NCBI GenBank assembly: GCA_910577235.1
Contig: CAJTMX010000010.1
Span: forward strand, 49,831 to 113,830
Length of the DNA: 64,000 nt
From: an uncultured Acetatifactor sp.
GTDB lineage: Bacteria > Bacillota > Clostridia > Lachnospirales > Lachnospiraceae
Reading direction: 5' to 3'
In this document: one piece after another, positions 24,562 to 33,714 of the stretch
Layout: the number at the start of each line of letters is the position of its first letter
Position numbering within the stretch: position 1 is the first letter of the stretch
The notes under the pieces: model-generated
What the model was told of the DNA's origin: nothing
Databases searched by the model: none
What the model saw: the letters and a program-made list of their open reading frames with translations, nothing else
Position numbers and translations under genes: made by a program

Positions 24562-26718
24562 ATGGGGAGAATCAGTAGGAAGTTATATGCAGTAATACTA
24601 TTGGCAGGGTGCATATTCCTGATGTCCTGCGATAATTCTTCTGAGGGTCTTCACAATGGAACTACAGATAATAGCGTTGCTACCGATCAAAATAGCATCG
24701 AAGGGCAGAATGGAGAGGCATGGCAACTCATTGAGCATTTGGAGGATGAGAGCGTATCTGTTTGGGGATATCAGGCAAGTGACCAATTTCCCTATGGATA
24801 TAATGTGGGCAAAATCGAGGATGAGGTGGTGGGAACTGCGATATTGATCACACCAGGAACATCCATAGTTGTAGAAGAGACTTTTGAGAGCCCGGTTTTT
24901 TTGAGCATCGACTATATTCTTCACCCTTGGGTGGCGGCAGATTCCGATGGAGCGGTTCTGTCCGTTTCTGTGGAAAATGGTGGAAATATTGACAGCTATA
25001 TGTTCAATGCCACGGATGCTTTCCAGAATGAAGTAATCACGATAGACCAATCCTCTGATAACGATATACGTATTACATTCTCAGTGCAGAATAAGCCGGG
25101 AGGAGACGATATATGTGACTGGCTTATTCTGAAAAATGTGATAGTGGATAATTCCATGCCGCCAGTACACAAGATATTTAATGAGGACGGATATGTCAGA
25201 TCTGCCACATATTTCAGCGATGAATGGCCACTAAATTTCTGGAATAGTGAGATGGATGATTTGGATCAAGATATGAAACAGATTCGAAACGATGGTTTTG
25301 ACAGTATTATTCTGGTGATTCCGTGGAGGGAGTTTCAGCCAGAACTTGATCCGATCATATACAATGAATACGCTTTTGACAAACTTGAGCGCGTAATGCA
25401 GGCTGCAGAGCAGAACAATTTGAATGTATACGCCAGAATCGGATACACATGGGATTTTTATAATGATGAAAACGAGAATATAGTGGACAGATTCTGCCGG
25501 CTTTTGGGCGAGGATAGTGTGAAGGACGCATGGTGTTCTTATTGCGAAAAGATGTATGAAACGTTATCCGCACATTCGTGTTTTCGGGAAGCTTTTTTAA
25601 CATGGGAAGACTTTTGGAATACTTTGGGAGTATGCGATGAAATATTTGAAACAGCGCGGAGAGAAAAGGCTGATTACATTGGTTATCAGACTTGGGTGGA
25701 GGATAATTTTGCTCTCTCGGAGTATAATGAGTCTTTTGGAACAAAATATAAGTCATACACAGCTATTCCTGTACCACAGAGAACGGAACCTGCCATGGCG
25801 GCCATGTATTCATTTTACGACGATTTCTTGATAGAGCTGTTGGAGATGTCTCAACGGTATTTCCCGAATCTGTCTATGGAGGTACGGTTGGATTGGGATG
25901 TGATATATACTCCGGACGGCGCTCAGGATTACTATAAGCATACCAAGACTTTTGAATGCGGAAAGTCATATTTTACGGCCACGATGTATGGTATTCCTAT
26001 GGGCTTTCAAAATGTTGGAGAACGGGTTAGCTACCAGGAGGCAATGGAAAAAACAGAATATATGCTTAAAATGTTGAAATCCCAAAATGGTGATAAACCT
26101 GTATATGTGGAACAATTTATATTTGCGGATAATACTCCAAAATTTATAAATAATGCGCAAATAAAAGAAGAAGAAGTTAATGAGTATTTAGAAAATGTCG
26201 CGCCGATTTTATTAGATAATTCCGAGGGATATGGGATTTGGACATATCGTAATTATTGTTCCAATATGTTGTATAACTCCCAGTTTGCTTTGGGTGAGGA
26301 AGGCTGGAAGATACGGGGAGATGTCGCCTTTAAGGAAAGCGATGGAAGTATGGCATGTCTCCTGCGGCAGGGAGCTTCCATCAGCCAGTCTGTGGACAAG
26401 GTAAGAAACCATTTTGACTCAGAGGAATATTTTGTGTCTTTTGATGTGGTTGAAGTGGAACTACCGGGGGAACTGACGATTTCCGTAGGAACAAAGTCAC
26501 AAACTATTGAGTTAAACGAGAGTGGAAAGATATGTGTAGCTTTTTCCGGTGTGGGTTCTTTTGACATAAAAGTAATGTCGAGAGACTGTACTGTGAAAAT
26601 AGACAATATTAAGCTGTATTCACAGGTACAGCAAGGCTTTTTATATGACGAAAACAATGAGGAACTGCAATGCATTGAAGGGATTCGCGCATTGAATGAA
26701 CAGTTATGTGTATACTGA
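24562..26718 (+). CDS. Lipoprotein with glycoside-hydrolase-like TIM barrel
   Basis: A 718-residue predicted lipoprotein. The signal peptide (RKLYAVILLAGCIFLMSC) ends in a LMSC lipobox, followed by an Asn/Ser-rich linker. Residues 45-200 look like a carbohydrate-binding jelly roll. Residues 205-580 resemble a clan GH-A barrel: YFSDEWPLNFW, NDGFDSIILVIPWREFQPEL, NLNVYARIGYTWDF, then AFLTWEDFWN and PVYVEQFIFADNTP, whose glutamates occupy the places of an acid/base and a nucleophile. A second beta domain ends the protein. Its closest relative in view is the protein at 28617-30260. It likely trims or remodels the surface glycan outside the membrane. The start follows GGGAGGAC. No family number can be given. 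Confidence 0.75.
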   Translation: MGRISRKLYAVILLAGCIFLMSCDNSSEGLHNGTTDNSVATDQNSIEGQNGEAWQLIEHLEDESVSVWGYQASDQFPYGYNVGKIEDEVVGTAILITPGTSIVVEETFESPVFLSIDYILHPWVAADSDGAVLSVSVENGGNIDSYMFNATDAFQNEVITIDQSSDNDIRITFSVQNKPGGDDICDWLILKNVIVDNSMPPVHKIFNEDGYVRSATYFSDEWPLNFWNSEMDDLDQDMKQIRNDGFDSIILVIPWREFQPELDPIIYNEYAFDKLERVMQAAEQNNLNVYARIGYTWDFYNDENENIVDRFCRLLGEDSVKDAWCSYCEKMYETLSAHSCFREAFLTWEDFWNTLGVCDEIFETARREKADYIGYQTWVEDNFALSEYNESFGTKYKSYTAIPVPQRTEPAMAAMYSFYDDFLIELLEMSQRYFPNLSMEVRLDWDVIYTPDGAQDYYKHTKTFECGKSYFTATMYGIPMGFQNVGERVSYQEAMEKTEYMLKMLKSQNGDKPVYVEQFIFADNTPKFINNAQIKEEEVNEYLENVAPILLDNSEGYGIWTYRNYCSNMLYNSQFALGEEGWKIRGDVAFKESDGSMACLLRQGASISQSVDKVRNHFDSEEYFVSFDVVEVELPGELTISVGTKSQTIELNESGKICVAFSGVGSFDIKVMSRDCTVKIDNIKLYSQVQQGFLYDENNEELQCIEGIRALNEQLCVY

Positions 26719-26741
26719 AAATGGAGAATAAGGGTACAGAA

Positions 26742-27233
26742 ATGCAGACGAAAATACGGAATAGAATATTGATTTTTATTATGGTTGGGTATCTGGTTAT
26801 TATATCGGGGCTAAATGTGTATCAATTATTACGATATGGATTCTACAGATCAATAGATATATCCGGTGAACCAATAGCGGGAGAAGAGTATTACAGTTGG
26901 AATCTGGATACCATGGCTGAGAAGAACGGAGTTTATCAGATCAAGGGGTGGATCATACGTAAGCAGGAGGACATTAAATCTCGAAACATACAATTAATTG
27001 TATTAAATGAAGACGGAACGGCATATGTTGCGCCAACTTTGATGGTTCGCCGCATCGATGTTTCCGATAGTCAAAATAGCGAGGGCGAGTCATATGATTA
27101 CGACTATTCGGGATTTGAGGTATCATTGAACAGAAGCTTTGTACATTCGGAAAAAAGTAAATTGTATATATTATATGGAAATAACGGTCGAAGCGAAATA
27201 GTTGACATTGGAAAGACATTTGAGCTTGACTGA
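26742..27233 (+). CDS. Small membrane-anchored extracytoplasmic protein, unknown
   Basis: About 163 residues. One N-terminal membrane helix (ILIFIMVGYLVIISGLNVY) is followed by a soluble, beta-rich region (YQIKGWIIRKQEDIKSRNI, then IQLIVLNEDGTAYVAP) that should lie outside the cell. Nothing in it matches an enzyme family that I know. The start was set at ATG 26742 with AGGG at eight bases; ATGs at 26706 and 26721 are in frame, and the first would overlap the preceding stop. It sits between two related glycoside-hydrolase-like genes and a polytopic membrane protein, so it may be part of one assembly acting on the polymer at the cell surface. Confidence 0.6.
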   Translation: MQTKIRNRILIFIMVGYLVIISGLNVYQLLRYGFYRSIDISGEPIAGEEYYSWNLDTMAEKNGVYQIKGWIIRKQEDIKSRNIQLIVLNEDGTAYVAPTLMVRRIDVSDSQNSEGESYDYDYSGFEVSLNRSFVHSEKSKLYILYGNNGRSEIVDIGKTFELD

Positions 27234-27276
27234 GAGGCAGATCATAGTTAAGTAATATAAGGAAGAGGTATATTTC

Positions 27277-28620
27277 ATGCATGATAAAACGGAAAAGAAA
27301 AAGAAACTGTTTATATATGGAGGGATATTTTTAGCTGTACAGATATTGTATAACTTGGCCTTTAGAACGTATTTTGGCGATGATTACTTTTCTTTTTCTA
27401 AAGTGCTGGCTAACAATAATTTAATGGAATGGCTTAAAAATAGATATGAGGTATGGAGTTCAAGGGTAGTGATTGAAGCGATATTGGTCTTCTTTTCACA
27501 GAATGTATTTATTTGGAAACTTGTGAACATACTGGTCAGTCTATTACTGGCATATTCCCTGTATAGACTGTCTCATGGCGTTTCTCTTTTTGCAGTGTTT
27601 GCACTGGTGTTGACATATCCTGTATTTGATATGGGATCTGCGGGGTGGATAGCAACCTTTTTAAATTACTATTGGCCTTTGACTTTTGGACTGTATTCGT
27701 TGATTATACTGGATAAATTAGCAAGGGAAGAAGAGATTAGATGGTGGGAGATTATTTTGAGTTTTGCTGCAGCATGCGTTGGCACCAATGTAGAACAATA
27801 TTGCGCTGCACATATTGCGATACTGATTTTATTTACGATCAGGCTGATTTTGAGTAAAAAATACCATGGAATATGGATGCTTTTATGCCACTATTTTATC
27901 ACCTTCTCGAGCCTGCTTTTCATCATTCTGGCACCAGGAAACGAGATCAGAAAGTCTCAAGAGACGGCATCGTGGATGAAAGATTTTTGCGAAAAAACAG
28001 CAATAGATAAGCTTGTGGATGGCTTTGAAAGAACTTTTTCCGTTATACTGTCATCGTCTAATATTTTGTTTTTAATTTTTGCAGTACTGCTTTTTGCATG
28101 TGTTTGGAAAAAAACGAATACTGCCTCATACCGAATTATTGGAGGATTCCCTTTGGTTGTTGCTTTGAGTATATCATTTGGAAAAGTCAACACAAATGGT
28201 TTCTTGGAGGATTTAGTAAACCATGTATCATTAAACTCAGGGGTTACAGCTCAGAATTGGGTTTGGCTCTCTTCCTATTTACCTCTTACGCTATATGGTC
28301 TTGTCACCGCTAGTATTATTATGGCTTTTTTTGTGTTATTTGATGAAATGTCGAAAGCAGTTGAATGCAGTTTCATTTTTTTCACAGCGATTGGAACTGG
28401 TATAGTAATGGGGTTTTCTCCAACAATGTTTATTTCTGATAAGAGGACAATGGTATTTTTTTATTTTTTACTGATTGTTCTGATTTTAAAACTATTGGAA
28501 TACTCAGGGAGATTATTTTCGGAAAAAGAAATTGTGTTGGGTAAGAGTATTATGTCTGCAGTGGGATTTATGGTTGTTTTAAATAATATTGTGAGTATAG
28601 GGAGAAGATTTGTACCTTGA
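27277..28620 (+). CDS. Polytopic membrane protein (GT-C / DUF6056-like)
   Basis: A 447-residue integral membrane protein with about ten to eleven predicted helices. An early extracytoplasmic loop contains RTYFGDDYFSFSKVL, an acidic DD pair in the position typical of GT-C-fold transferases that use lipid-linked sugars. A later loop has ILAPGNEIRKSQ, which I associate with the DUF6056 group of membrane proteins. A role as a lipid-linked-sugar transferase acting outside the membrane is inferred, not shown. An AAGAGG site precedes ATG 27277. The stop overlaps the TTG start of the next gene by four bases, which suggests translational coupling. Confidence 0.65.
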   Translation: MHDKTEKKKKLFIYGGIFLAVQILYNLAFRTYFGDDYFSFSKVLANNNLMEWLKNRYEVWSSRVVIEAILVFFSQNVFIWKLVNILVSLLLAYSLYRLSHGVSLFAVFALVLTYPVFDMGSAGWIATFLNYYWPLTFGLYSLIILDKLAREEEIRWWEIILSFAAACVGTNVEQYCAAHIAILILFTIRLILSKKYHGIWMLLCHYFITFSSLLFIILAPGNEIRKSQETASWMKDFCEKTAIDKLVDGFERTFSVILSSSNILFLIFAVLLFACVWKKTNTASYRIIGGFPLVVALSISFGKVNTNGFLEDLVNHVSLNSGVTAQNWVWLSSYLPLTLYGLVTASIIMAFFVLFDEMSKAVECSFIFFTAIGTGIVMGFSPTMFISDKRTMVFFYFLLIVLILKLLEYSGRLFSEKEIVLGKSIMSAVGFMVVLNNIVSIGRRFVP

Positions 28621-30260
28621 AAGATAGAGTTGTGAACTTGAGAAAACGGGGGATTGCCAGGTGCATAACTGTTTGTACGGCAATTGTGTTGATTGCCGTG
28701 ATTATTGGCCTGATCCTAAAATGCTATTTAATAAATACTGCCCCGGAAAAAAACTATATTATTTCTACACACTATTTTGCGAATGAATGGCCTAAGAATT
28801 TTTGGAATGCAGAATGGGATACTATTGATCAGGACTTTGAACAGATAAGGAATGATGGATTTAATACAATTATTGTTGTTGTCCCTTGGCGAGAGTTTCA
28901 GCCTGAAATAAGTCCAATAAAGTATAATGAATCTGTCTGGGATAGAATACCATTGCTGCTGGAAAAGGCGGCGAAACATAATCTTGATGTTCAGATCCGG
29001 GCAGGATATTTGCATGACTTTATGGGGGACTACAACTCATCAGACCGTTTTTACCAGATTATTTGGGATAAAAATGCCCGAATAGCCTGGTGTGACTATA
29101 TGGGGCGCTTGTATGGAATCTGTAGTGAGTATGAAAATTTTACCGGAGGATTTATCACTTGGGAAGATTTTTGGCACAATTATCGCTTAGGAGAATATCT
29201 TGCAGAACATGAGGAGGAAAGACTGGAGTATGCGCGGCGCGATTTATTTGGAGAATTTTTGAGCGGGAAATATACGCTGGAAGAGTTTAATGCGGAATAT
29301 GGTGTAAATTATGCGGATTTTGATGACATACCCATTCCCTGCGGAGAAGATAGATATAAAAAGGAATGGTATGAATGTGTGGATGTCATTACAATGGAGA
29401 TTCTGGAGGAAACGAGGGATGTATTTCCGGACCTCTTTATGGAGGTGCGGACAGATGATGATTTGATGCCTGAAAACGAGAAATATTCGCATGATATAAC
29501 ATGGGATTGTAGGGGCGGAAAAATGACCGGCATCATGTACCAGATTGGGCAGGGATTGGAGGTAAAGCGTGAGCAGCTTACGGCAGAAATCGCGGTACAG
29601 ATGTTAGAGAACTGGCTGCAAAAAATATATGATAAAAATGGCCAAATACCTATCTATATGGAACAATTTTTATTCTATGACAATACGCCAGGCAATAAAA
29701 ATGGAGATATAATCTTAAATATTGACCAAGAAAACTATTTTGTAAACTGCGTCCCAATATTTAAAAAATATACTAATGGATATGGTGTTTGGATATATAG
29801 AGATTATTGCAATAATTTGCTGTACAATCCTCAGTTTTTTTTCGGACTTGATGGCTGGGATGCTGGAGAACGCGTTTCATTCGATGCTAACAGTGGCAGC
29901 AATAGAGCCTATCTGGATAACGATTCAATCTGTCAGTATATTCCTGATTGGAGAATGCCTGCCTCAACAGGCGAGAGATATACGTTTTCCATGGATTACG
30001 ATGCGTCTCAGGATACTATATTTACAGTACGGATTGGAAGTCAGCTGAAAGTAATCAAGGTGTCCGGTAAGGGTAAACTTGAGTTTCAGGTTAACGAGGA
30101 AAGTGACATGAGTATTTCTGTCTTTTGCGATGGCCAAGCATATGTCGATAATCTCAAACTATATAATCTAGTTTCTACGCAGTTAATGTATGGTGTTGAT
30201 AATTCTGAAAAAATGTATATTGAAAATATAAGGATTATGAACCGATTGATGACTGAATAA
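28617..30260 (+). CDS. Membrane-anchored glycoside-hydrolase-like protein (paralogue of the lipoprotein at 24562)
   Basis: A 547-residue protein. Residues 13-40 are an uncleaved signal-anchor (CITVCTAIVLIAVIIGLIL). Residues 45-390 form a GH-A-like barrel closely matching the lipoprotein at 24562-26718: HYFANEWPKNFWNAEWDTID, NDGFNTIIVVVPWREFQPEI, GGFITWEDFWHN and PIYMEQFLFYDNTPG. The two presumed catalytic glutamates are kept. A C-terminal jelly-roll-like region follows (LLYNPQFFFGLDGWDAGE). It lacks the N-terminal beta domain of the paralogue. The start seems to be TTG 28617, inside the preceding stop codon (TTGA), with GGGAG twelve bases upstream. Confidence 0.72.
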   Translation: MKDRVVNLRKRGIARCITVCTAIVLIAVIIGLILKCYLINTAPEKNYIISTHYFANEWPKNFWNAEWDTIDQDFEQIRNDGFNTIIVVVPWREFQPEISPIKYNESVWDRIPLLLEKAAKHNLDVQIRAGYLHDFMGDYNSSDRFYQIIWDKNARIAWCDYMGRLYGICSEYENFTGGFITWEDFWHNYRLGEYLAEHEEERLEYARRDLFGEFLSGKYTLEEFNAEYGVNYADFDDIPIPCGEDRYKKEWYECVDVITMEILEETRDVFPDLFMEVRTDDDLMPENEKYSHDITWDCRGGKMTGIMYQIGQGLEVKREQLTAEIAVQMLENWLQKIYDKNGQIPIYMEQFLFYDNTPGNKNGDIILNIDQENYFVNCVPIFKKYTNGYGVWIYRDYCNNLLYNPQFFFGLDGWDAGERVSFDANSGSNRAYLDNDSICQYIPDWRMPASTGERYTFSMDYDASQDTIFTVRIGSQLKVIKVSGKGKLEFQVNEESDMSISVFCDGQAYVDNLKLYNLVSTQLMYGVDNSEKMYIENIRIMNRLMTE

Positions 30261-30273
30261 GGAAACGAAACAA

Positions 30274-30716
30274 ATGAAACAGTGGATAAATTGCCCCAGA
30301 ACTACTATGGAAAACAGTTATGGTATATTGCGCATTATGTGTGCGGCAGTCATATTTATGTGATATGCGCGATGCCGATAGGTATGCTATTTACATCGCT
30401 TAGATAAGTATTATATCGGACGGCATGCTTGATTTTGTTGCTGAGGGTCTCATATAGAACAAACAGTCATGTTTTGTATGAGATGATGAATATATTTCTC
30501 CTGCCATATATTTTTATTTCTATAGGTGAATGTAAGCCGCTATTATTGGGCACTTTTCTAAATAGATATGATATAACGTATGGAATTTTTTTGTGGGGAT
30601 TTTTTATCCGGCAGGTTAATCTAAGGACTGCTAAGCCCGAAGAGAAAAGCAGAAATAATAACATTGCATGTTATCGAAATATATTGTATAATACACTTAT
30701 GTTTTTGGGATTGTGA
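30274..30716 (+). pseudogene. Acyltransferase-3 family gene remnant
   Basis: Two separate pieces belong to one decayed gene. From ATG 30274 the sequence reads MENSYGILRIMCAAVIFM before a TGA, matching the first helix of membrane acyltransferase-3 (OafA-like) proteins. From about 30429 a second frame reads MNIFLLPYIFISIGE and then RYDITYGIFLWGFFIRQ, the family's C-terminal signature. The middle of the protein (about 250 residues) is missing. An intact copy would O-acylate the polymer, so this strain has probably lost that modification. The 95-codon frame at 30429-30716 starts at TTG without a ribosome site and should not be taken as a gene. Confidence 0.7.
30664..30692 (+). promoter_or_regulatory. 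Sigma-A promoter for the gmd operon
   Basis: TTGCAT at 30664-30669 and a perfect TATAAT at 30687-30692 are separated by 17 bases. The promoter lies inside the decayed acyltransferase tail, about 50 bases before gmd, and marks the start of an independent GDP-sugar transcription unit. Confidence 0.7.
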
Positions 30717-30744
30717 AATAATGATGGTAGAGGGTTAAAAATAT

Positions 30745-31779
30745 ATGAGAAACGCGCTTATTACAGGAATCTGTGGCCAGGACGGCTCATACCTGGCAGA
30801 GTTGTTATTAGGGAAAGGTTATAGAGTATACGGCTTGATGCGGAGAAAAGCCGTAGTGGATTACGGCAATGTGGGGCATATCAAGGACAAGCTGCACTTG
30901 ATTTATGCGGATATGACTGACTTGGCCTCTCTGGTGAATGCCATGAGGATATCTGACGCCGATGAGGTGTACAATCTGGCGGCTCAGTCCTTTGTGGCAA
31001 CATCCTGGGAGCAGCCTCTGGCTACGGCGCAGATCGACGCACTGGGAGTCACCAATATGCTGGAGGCGATCCGCATGGTGAAACCCTCCTGCCGCTTTTA
31101 TCAGGCATCCACGTCCGAGATGTTCGGACTGGTGCAGGAGATCCCCCAGAAGGAGACGACACCTTTTTATCCCCGCAGTCCCTATGGAGTGGCTAAAGTG
31201 TACGGTCACTGGATCACAAAGAATTACAGGGAGAGTTATGGGATGTATGCCTGCAGCGGTATCCTGTTCAACCATGAGAGCGAGAGGCGGGGCAAAGAGT
31301 TTGTGACCCGTAAGATTACGGATGCGGTGGCCAGAATCAAACAGGGCGTTTTGGAGTATGTGGAGTTGGGAAATCTGGATTCCAAACGTGACTGGGGGCA
31401 TTCCGAGGACTATGTGTACGCCATGTGGCTGATGCTGCAGCAGGAAACTCCGGACGACTACGTGATTGCCACCAATGAGACACGGACAGTACGGGAGTTT
31501 GTGGAAAAAGCATTTGGAAAAGTGGATGTCACCGTGGAATGGTCCGGCTCCGGAGTGGATGAAGTGGGAAGAGATGCTGCTACAGGAAAAGTCATCGTAA
31601 AAGTCAACAGAGACTTTTTCCGCCCTGCTGAGGTGGATATCCTTTTAGGCGACCCGGCTAAAGCGGAGAGTAGATTGGGATGGAAGAGAGAGATTTCTTT
31701 TGACGAATTGGTAGGGCGTATGGTAGATACAGATATGGAATTGGTTCGGAAAGAAATCGCTTATGCGGGAATTCAGTAA
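30745..31779 (+). CDS. gmd: GDP-mannose 4,6-dehydratase
   Basis: A 344-residue short-chain dehydratase that converts GDP-D-mannose to GDP-4-keto-6-deoxy-D-mannose. Evidence: the NADP loop ALITGICGQDGSYLAELLL, YNLAAQSFVATSW, the catalytic STSEMFG and SPYGVAKVYGHW (YxxxK), ILFNHESERRGKEFVTRKI, and the C-terminal RPAEVDILLGDP, all diagnostic of Gmd. Length is normal. Its partner reductase (rmd) follows 73 bases later, and manC in the same unit supplies GDP-mannose. Base composition is clearly richer in GC than the upstream glycan cluster, so this operon may have a separate history. Confidence 0.96.
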   Translation: MRNALITGICGQDGSYLAELLLGKGYRVYGLMRRKAVVDYGNVGHIKDKLHLIYADMTDLASLVNAMRISDADEVYNLAAQSFVATSWEQPLATAQIDALGVTNMLEAIRMVKPSCRFYQASTSEMFGLVQEIPQKETTPFYPRSPYGVAKVYGHWITKNYRESYGMYACSGILFNHESERRGKEFVTRKITDAVARIKQGVLEYVELGNLDSKRDWGHSEDYVYAMWLMLQQETPDDYVIATNETRTVREFVEKAFGKVDVTVEWSGSGVDEVGRDAATGKVIVKVNRDFFRPAEVDILLGDPAKAESRLGWKREISFDELVGRMVDTDMELVRKEIAYAGIQ

Positions 31780-31807
31780 ATATTGCAGATTATCGGATAA
31801 ACAGACA

Positions 31808-31836
31808 AAGGAATTCTGACAAGAATTCCTTTTGTT
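31808..31836 (+). terminator. Hairpin between gmd and rmd
   Basis: A nine-base-pair stem (AAGGAATTC / GAATTCCTT) with a six-base loop is followed by TTTGTTG. It may act as a partial terminator or as an RNA-stabilising element between the two genes, since rmd has no obvious promoter of its own. Confidence 0.55.
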
Positions 31837-31852
31837 GTAAGGAGATAGAGAT

Positions 31853-32791
31853 ATGTCAAAGGGACTGGTAATAGGGGCTGCCGGATTTGTAGGCAGTTAT
31901 CTGATAGACGAGATGCGATCCTGCGGAATGGAGGCATATGCAACCAAACTTCCCCACGAGCGGTTGGAGCATGTGCAGGCAAAGATATATGATCTGGATA
32001 TTTTGGATAAGGAAATGATAGTAGCATTGTTGCTGGAGATAAGGCCGGACTATATTTTTCATCTGGCAGCGCAGAGTTCAGTGGGGCTGTCATGGAAGAA
32101 TCCCGGACTGACGGTGGACGTAAATATTAAGGGTAGTATCAATGTGATGGACGCGGTGAGAGAGTTGTATTACAAGCCGAGGATACTGCTGATCGGGTCC
32201 GGAGAAGAATACGGTCACATCCGGCCGGGAGAGACGCCCATTAGGGAAGACAATCTGCTGAGGCCGGGCAATATCTATGCCGCCACTAAGGCTTGTCAGA
32301 ATATGATAGGCAGCATATATGCTCAAGCCTATGACATGCAGCTAATGATGGTGCGCTCCTTTAACCATATAGGTCCGGGACAGGCACCTATGTTTGTGGT
32401 TTCGGACTTTTGCAAACAGGTGGCCGAGATTGAAAAAGGGCTGCGGGAGCCAGTAATGTATGTGGGAAATCTGGCGGCCAAAAGAGATTTTACGGATGTT
32501 AGGGATGTAGTCAGGGCATATGTTAAACTGATTGAGCAGGGTGTGACGGGGGAAACCTATAACATGGGTTCCGGACATGCCGTGGAGATTCGGAGGGTTT
32601 TGGATATAATAATCTCATTGTCGGAGAAGGAGATACGGGTAGAGACTGACCCGAACAAGATCCGGCCGGTGGATGTGCCCATCATCGAGGCGAATATCAC
32701 CAAGCTGCATGAGTTGACGGGCTGGGAACCGCAGATCGGACTGGAGCAGACAATCAGAGATACATTGGATTATTGGCGTATGCATGTATGA
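31853..32791 (+). CDS. rmd: GDP-4-dehydro-6-deoxy-D-mannose reductase
   Basis: A 312-residue extended short-chain reductase that turns the Gmd product into GDP-D-rhamnose. Marks are the dinucleotide loop VIGAAGFVGSYLIDEM, FHLAAQSSVGLSW, GSGEEYGHI, YAATKACQN (YxxxK), RSFNHIGPGQAP and NLAAKRDFTDVRDVVRAYV. These fit Rmd better than Fcl (GDP-fucose synthase), which has a different C-terminal part and an epimerase active site. GDP-D-rhamnose is thus the predicted output; a GT in the upstream cluster may use it. An AAGGAGAT site precedes ATG 31853. The stop is ten bases from the regulator gene. Confidence 0.9.
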   Translation: MSKGLVIGAAGFVGSYLIDEMRSCGMEAYATKLPHERLEHVQAKIYDLDILDKEMIVALLLEIRPDYIFHLAAQSSVGLSWKNPGLTVDVNIKGSINVMDAVRELYYKPRILLIGSGEEYGHIRPGETPIREDNLLRPGNIYAATKACQNMIGSIYAQAYDMQLMMVRSFNHIGPGQAPMFVVSDFCKQVAEIEKGLREPVMYVGNLAAKRDFTDVRDVVRAYVKLIEQGVTGETYNMGSGHAVEIRRVLDIIISLSEKEIRVETDPNKIRPVDVPIIEANITKLHELTGWEPQIGLEQTIRDTLDYWRMHV

Positions 32792-32801
32792 GGAGAAAAA
32801 T

Positions 32802-33689
32802 ATGATTAAGAGTAAGGGATTGTTTACCACAGAAGGAATGACAAGTTCGGACCGCAGCCTGCATACACCGGGAGATTTTGCCCGGCAGAATCTGTTATAT
32901 GTGCAGGAAGTGGGAAGGCTAAAAAGCTTAAAGCCTCACAAATGTATCCGGGAAAAGCTGGAGTCCTATCTGTTTATCGTGGTGCTCCGCGGTCGGGGAA
33001 AACTGGTAGTGAATGAACATTCGTATGATCTGCATGCCGGCGACTGCGCTTTGGTGGATTGCTGGGAGCATTACGAACATATCAGTGACGAGAATGACGG
33101 CTGGGAGCTGGCCTGGGTGCATTACTACGGCAATACGGCCCGTAGCTTTTATGAGCTGTTCCGAAAGGGTAACGGAGGATCTTCCGTATTCCGGGTGGAG
33201 GATACAGAGCGGTGGAATCAATTGATAGGCCAGTTGTTGCAGCTGCAAGGCGATCGGAGTATGCTGGCAGAATTGCGGTGCGGAGAGCTGTTGCTGCAGC
33301 TACAGTACAGGATATTGCAGAATCTTTCGGATTGCGGCACTCTGGCGGACGAGCAGGAGAAACAGCGGGTCAGCAGTATTAGGGAATGGCTGAATGAACA
33401 TTATGTGGAAACTGATTTTAGAGAATCCTTGAGACAGGACTTTCCTCAAGAATTTGAGGAAATGGATCGTTCTTTTGCGCAATATTATGGAATCCGTATA
33501 GAGGAGTATGTGGCAAATAGGCGTTTAAACGCTGCCAAAGAACTGCTGCGGTTCAGTATCAAACCGATGGCTGAGGTAGCCGCCGAATCGGGTATAGGCG
33601 ATGAGGCCGCAATGCGACGGATGTTCAGGGAGAAAGAGGGCATGAGTGCGGAGGAATATCGGCAGAAATGGGCACAATGGATCAGATGA
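32802..33689 (+). CDS. AraC-family transcriptional regulator
   Basis: A 295-residue regulator. The N-terminal half is a cupin-like sensor (LFIVVLRGRGKLVVNEHSYD, then DCALVDCWEHYEH). The C-terminal half contains the two helix-turn-helix motifs of AraC proteins; the second reads MAEVAAESGIGDEAAMRRMF and is followed by REKEGMSAEEYRQK. It sits inside the GDP-sugar operon between rmd and manC and may control it or a sugar-related regulon; the ligand is unknown. The first ATG at 32784 is inside the rmd stop region. ATG 32802 is chosen because AGGAG lies six bases before it. Confidence 0.85.
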   Translation: MIKSKGLFTTEGMTSSDRSLHTPGDFARQNLLYVQEVGRLKSLKPHKCIREKLESYLFIVVLRGRGKLVVNEHSYDLHAGDCALVDCWEHYEHISDENDGWELAWVHYYGNTARSFYELFRKGNGGSSVFRVEDTERWNQLIGQLLQLQGDRSMLAELRCGELLLQLQYRILQNLSDCGTLADEQEKQRVSSIREWLNEHYVETDFRESLRQDFPQEFEEMDRSFAQYYGIRIEEYVANRRLNAAKELLRFSIKPMAEVAAESGIGDEAAMRRMFREKEGMSAEEYRQKWAQWIR

Positions 33690-33714
33690 GAAATGAAAAA
33701 GGAGAAAATGTACA

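Noticed and set aside
30429..30716. A separate 95-residue gene
   Set aside because: It has a TTG start without a ribosome site and matches only the tail of acyltransferase-3, so it was treated as part of a relic.
31853..32791. GDP-L-fucose synthase (fcl) as the call for the reductase
   Set aside because: The motif set around RSFNHIGPGQ and RDFTDVRDVVRAYV is that of Rmd, and the Fcl-specific C-terminal pattern is missing.
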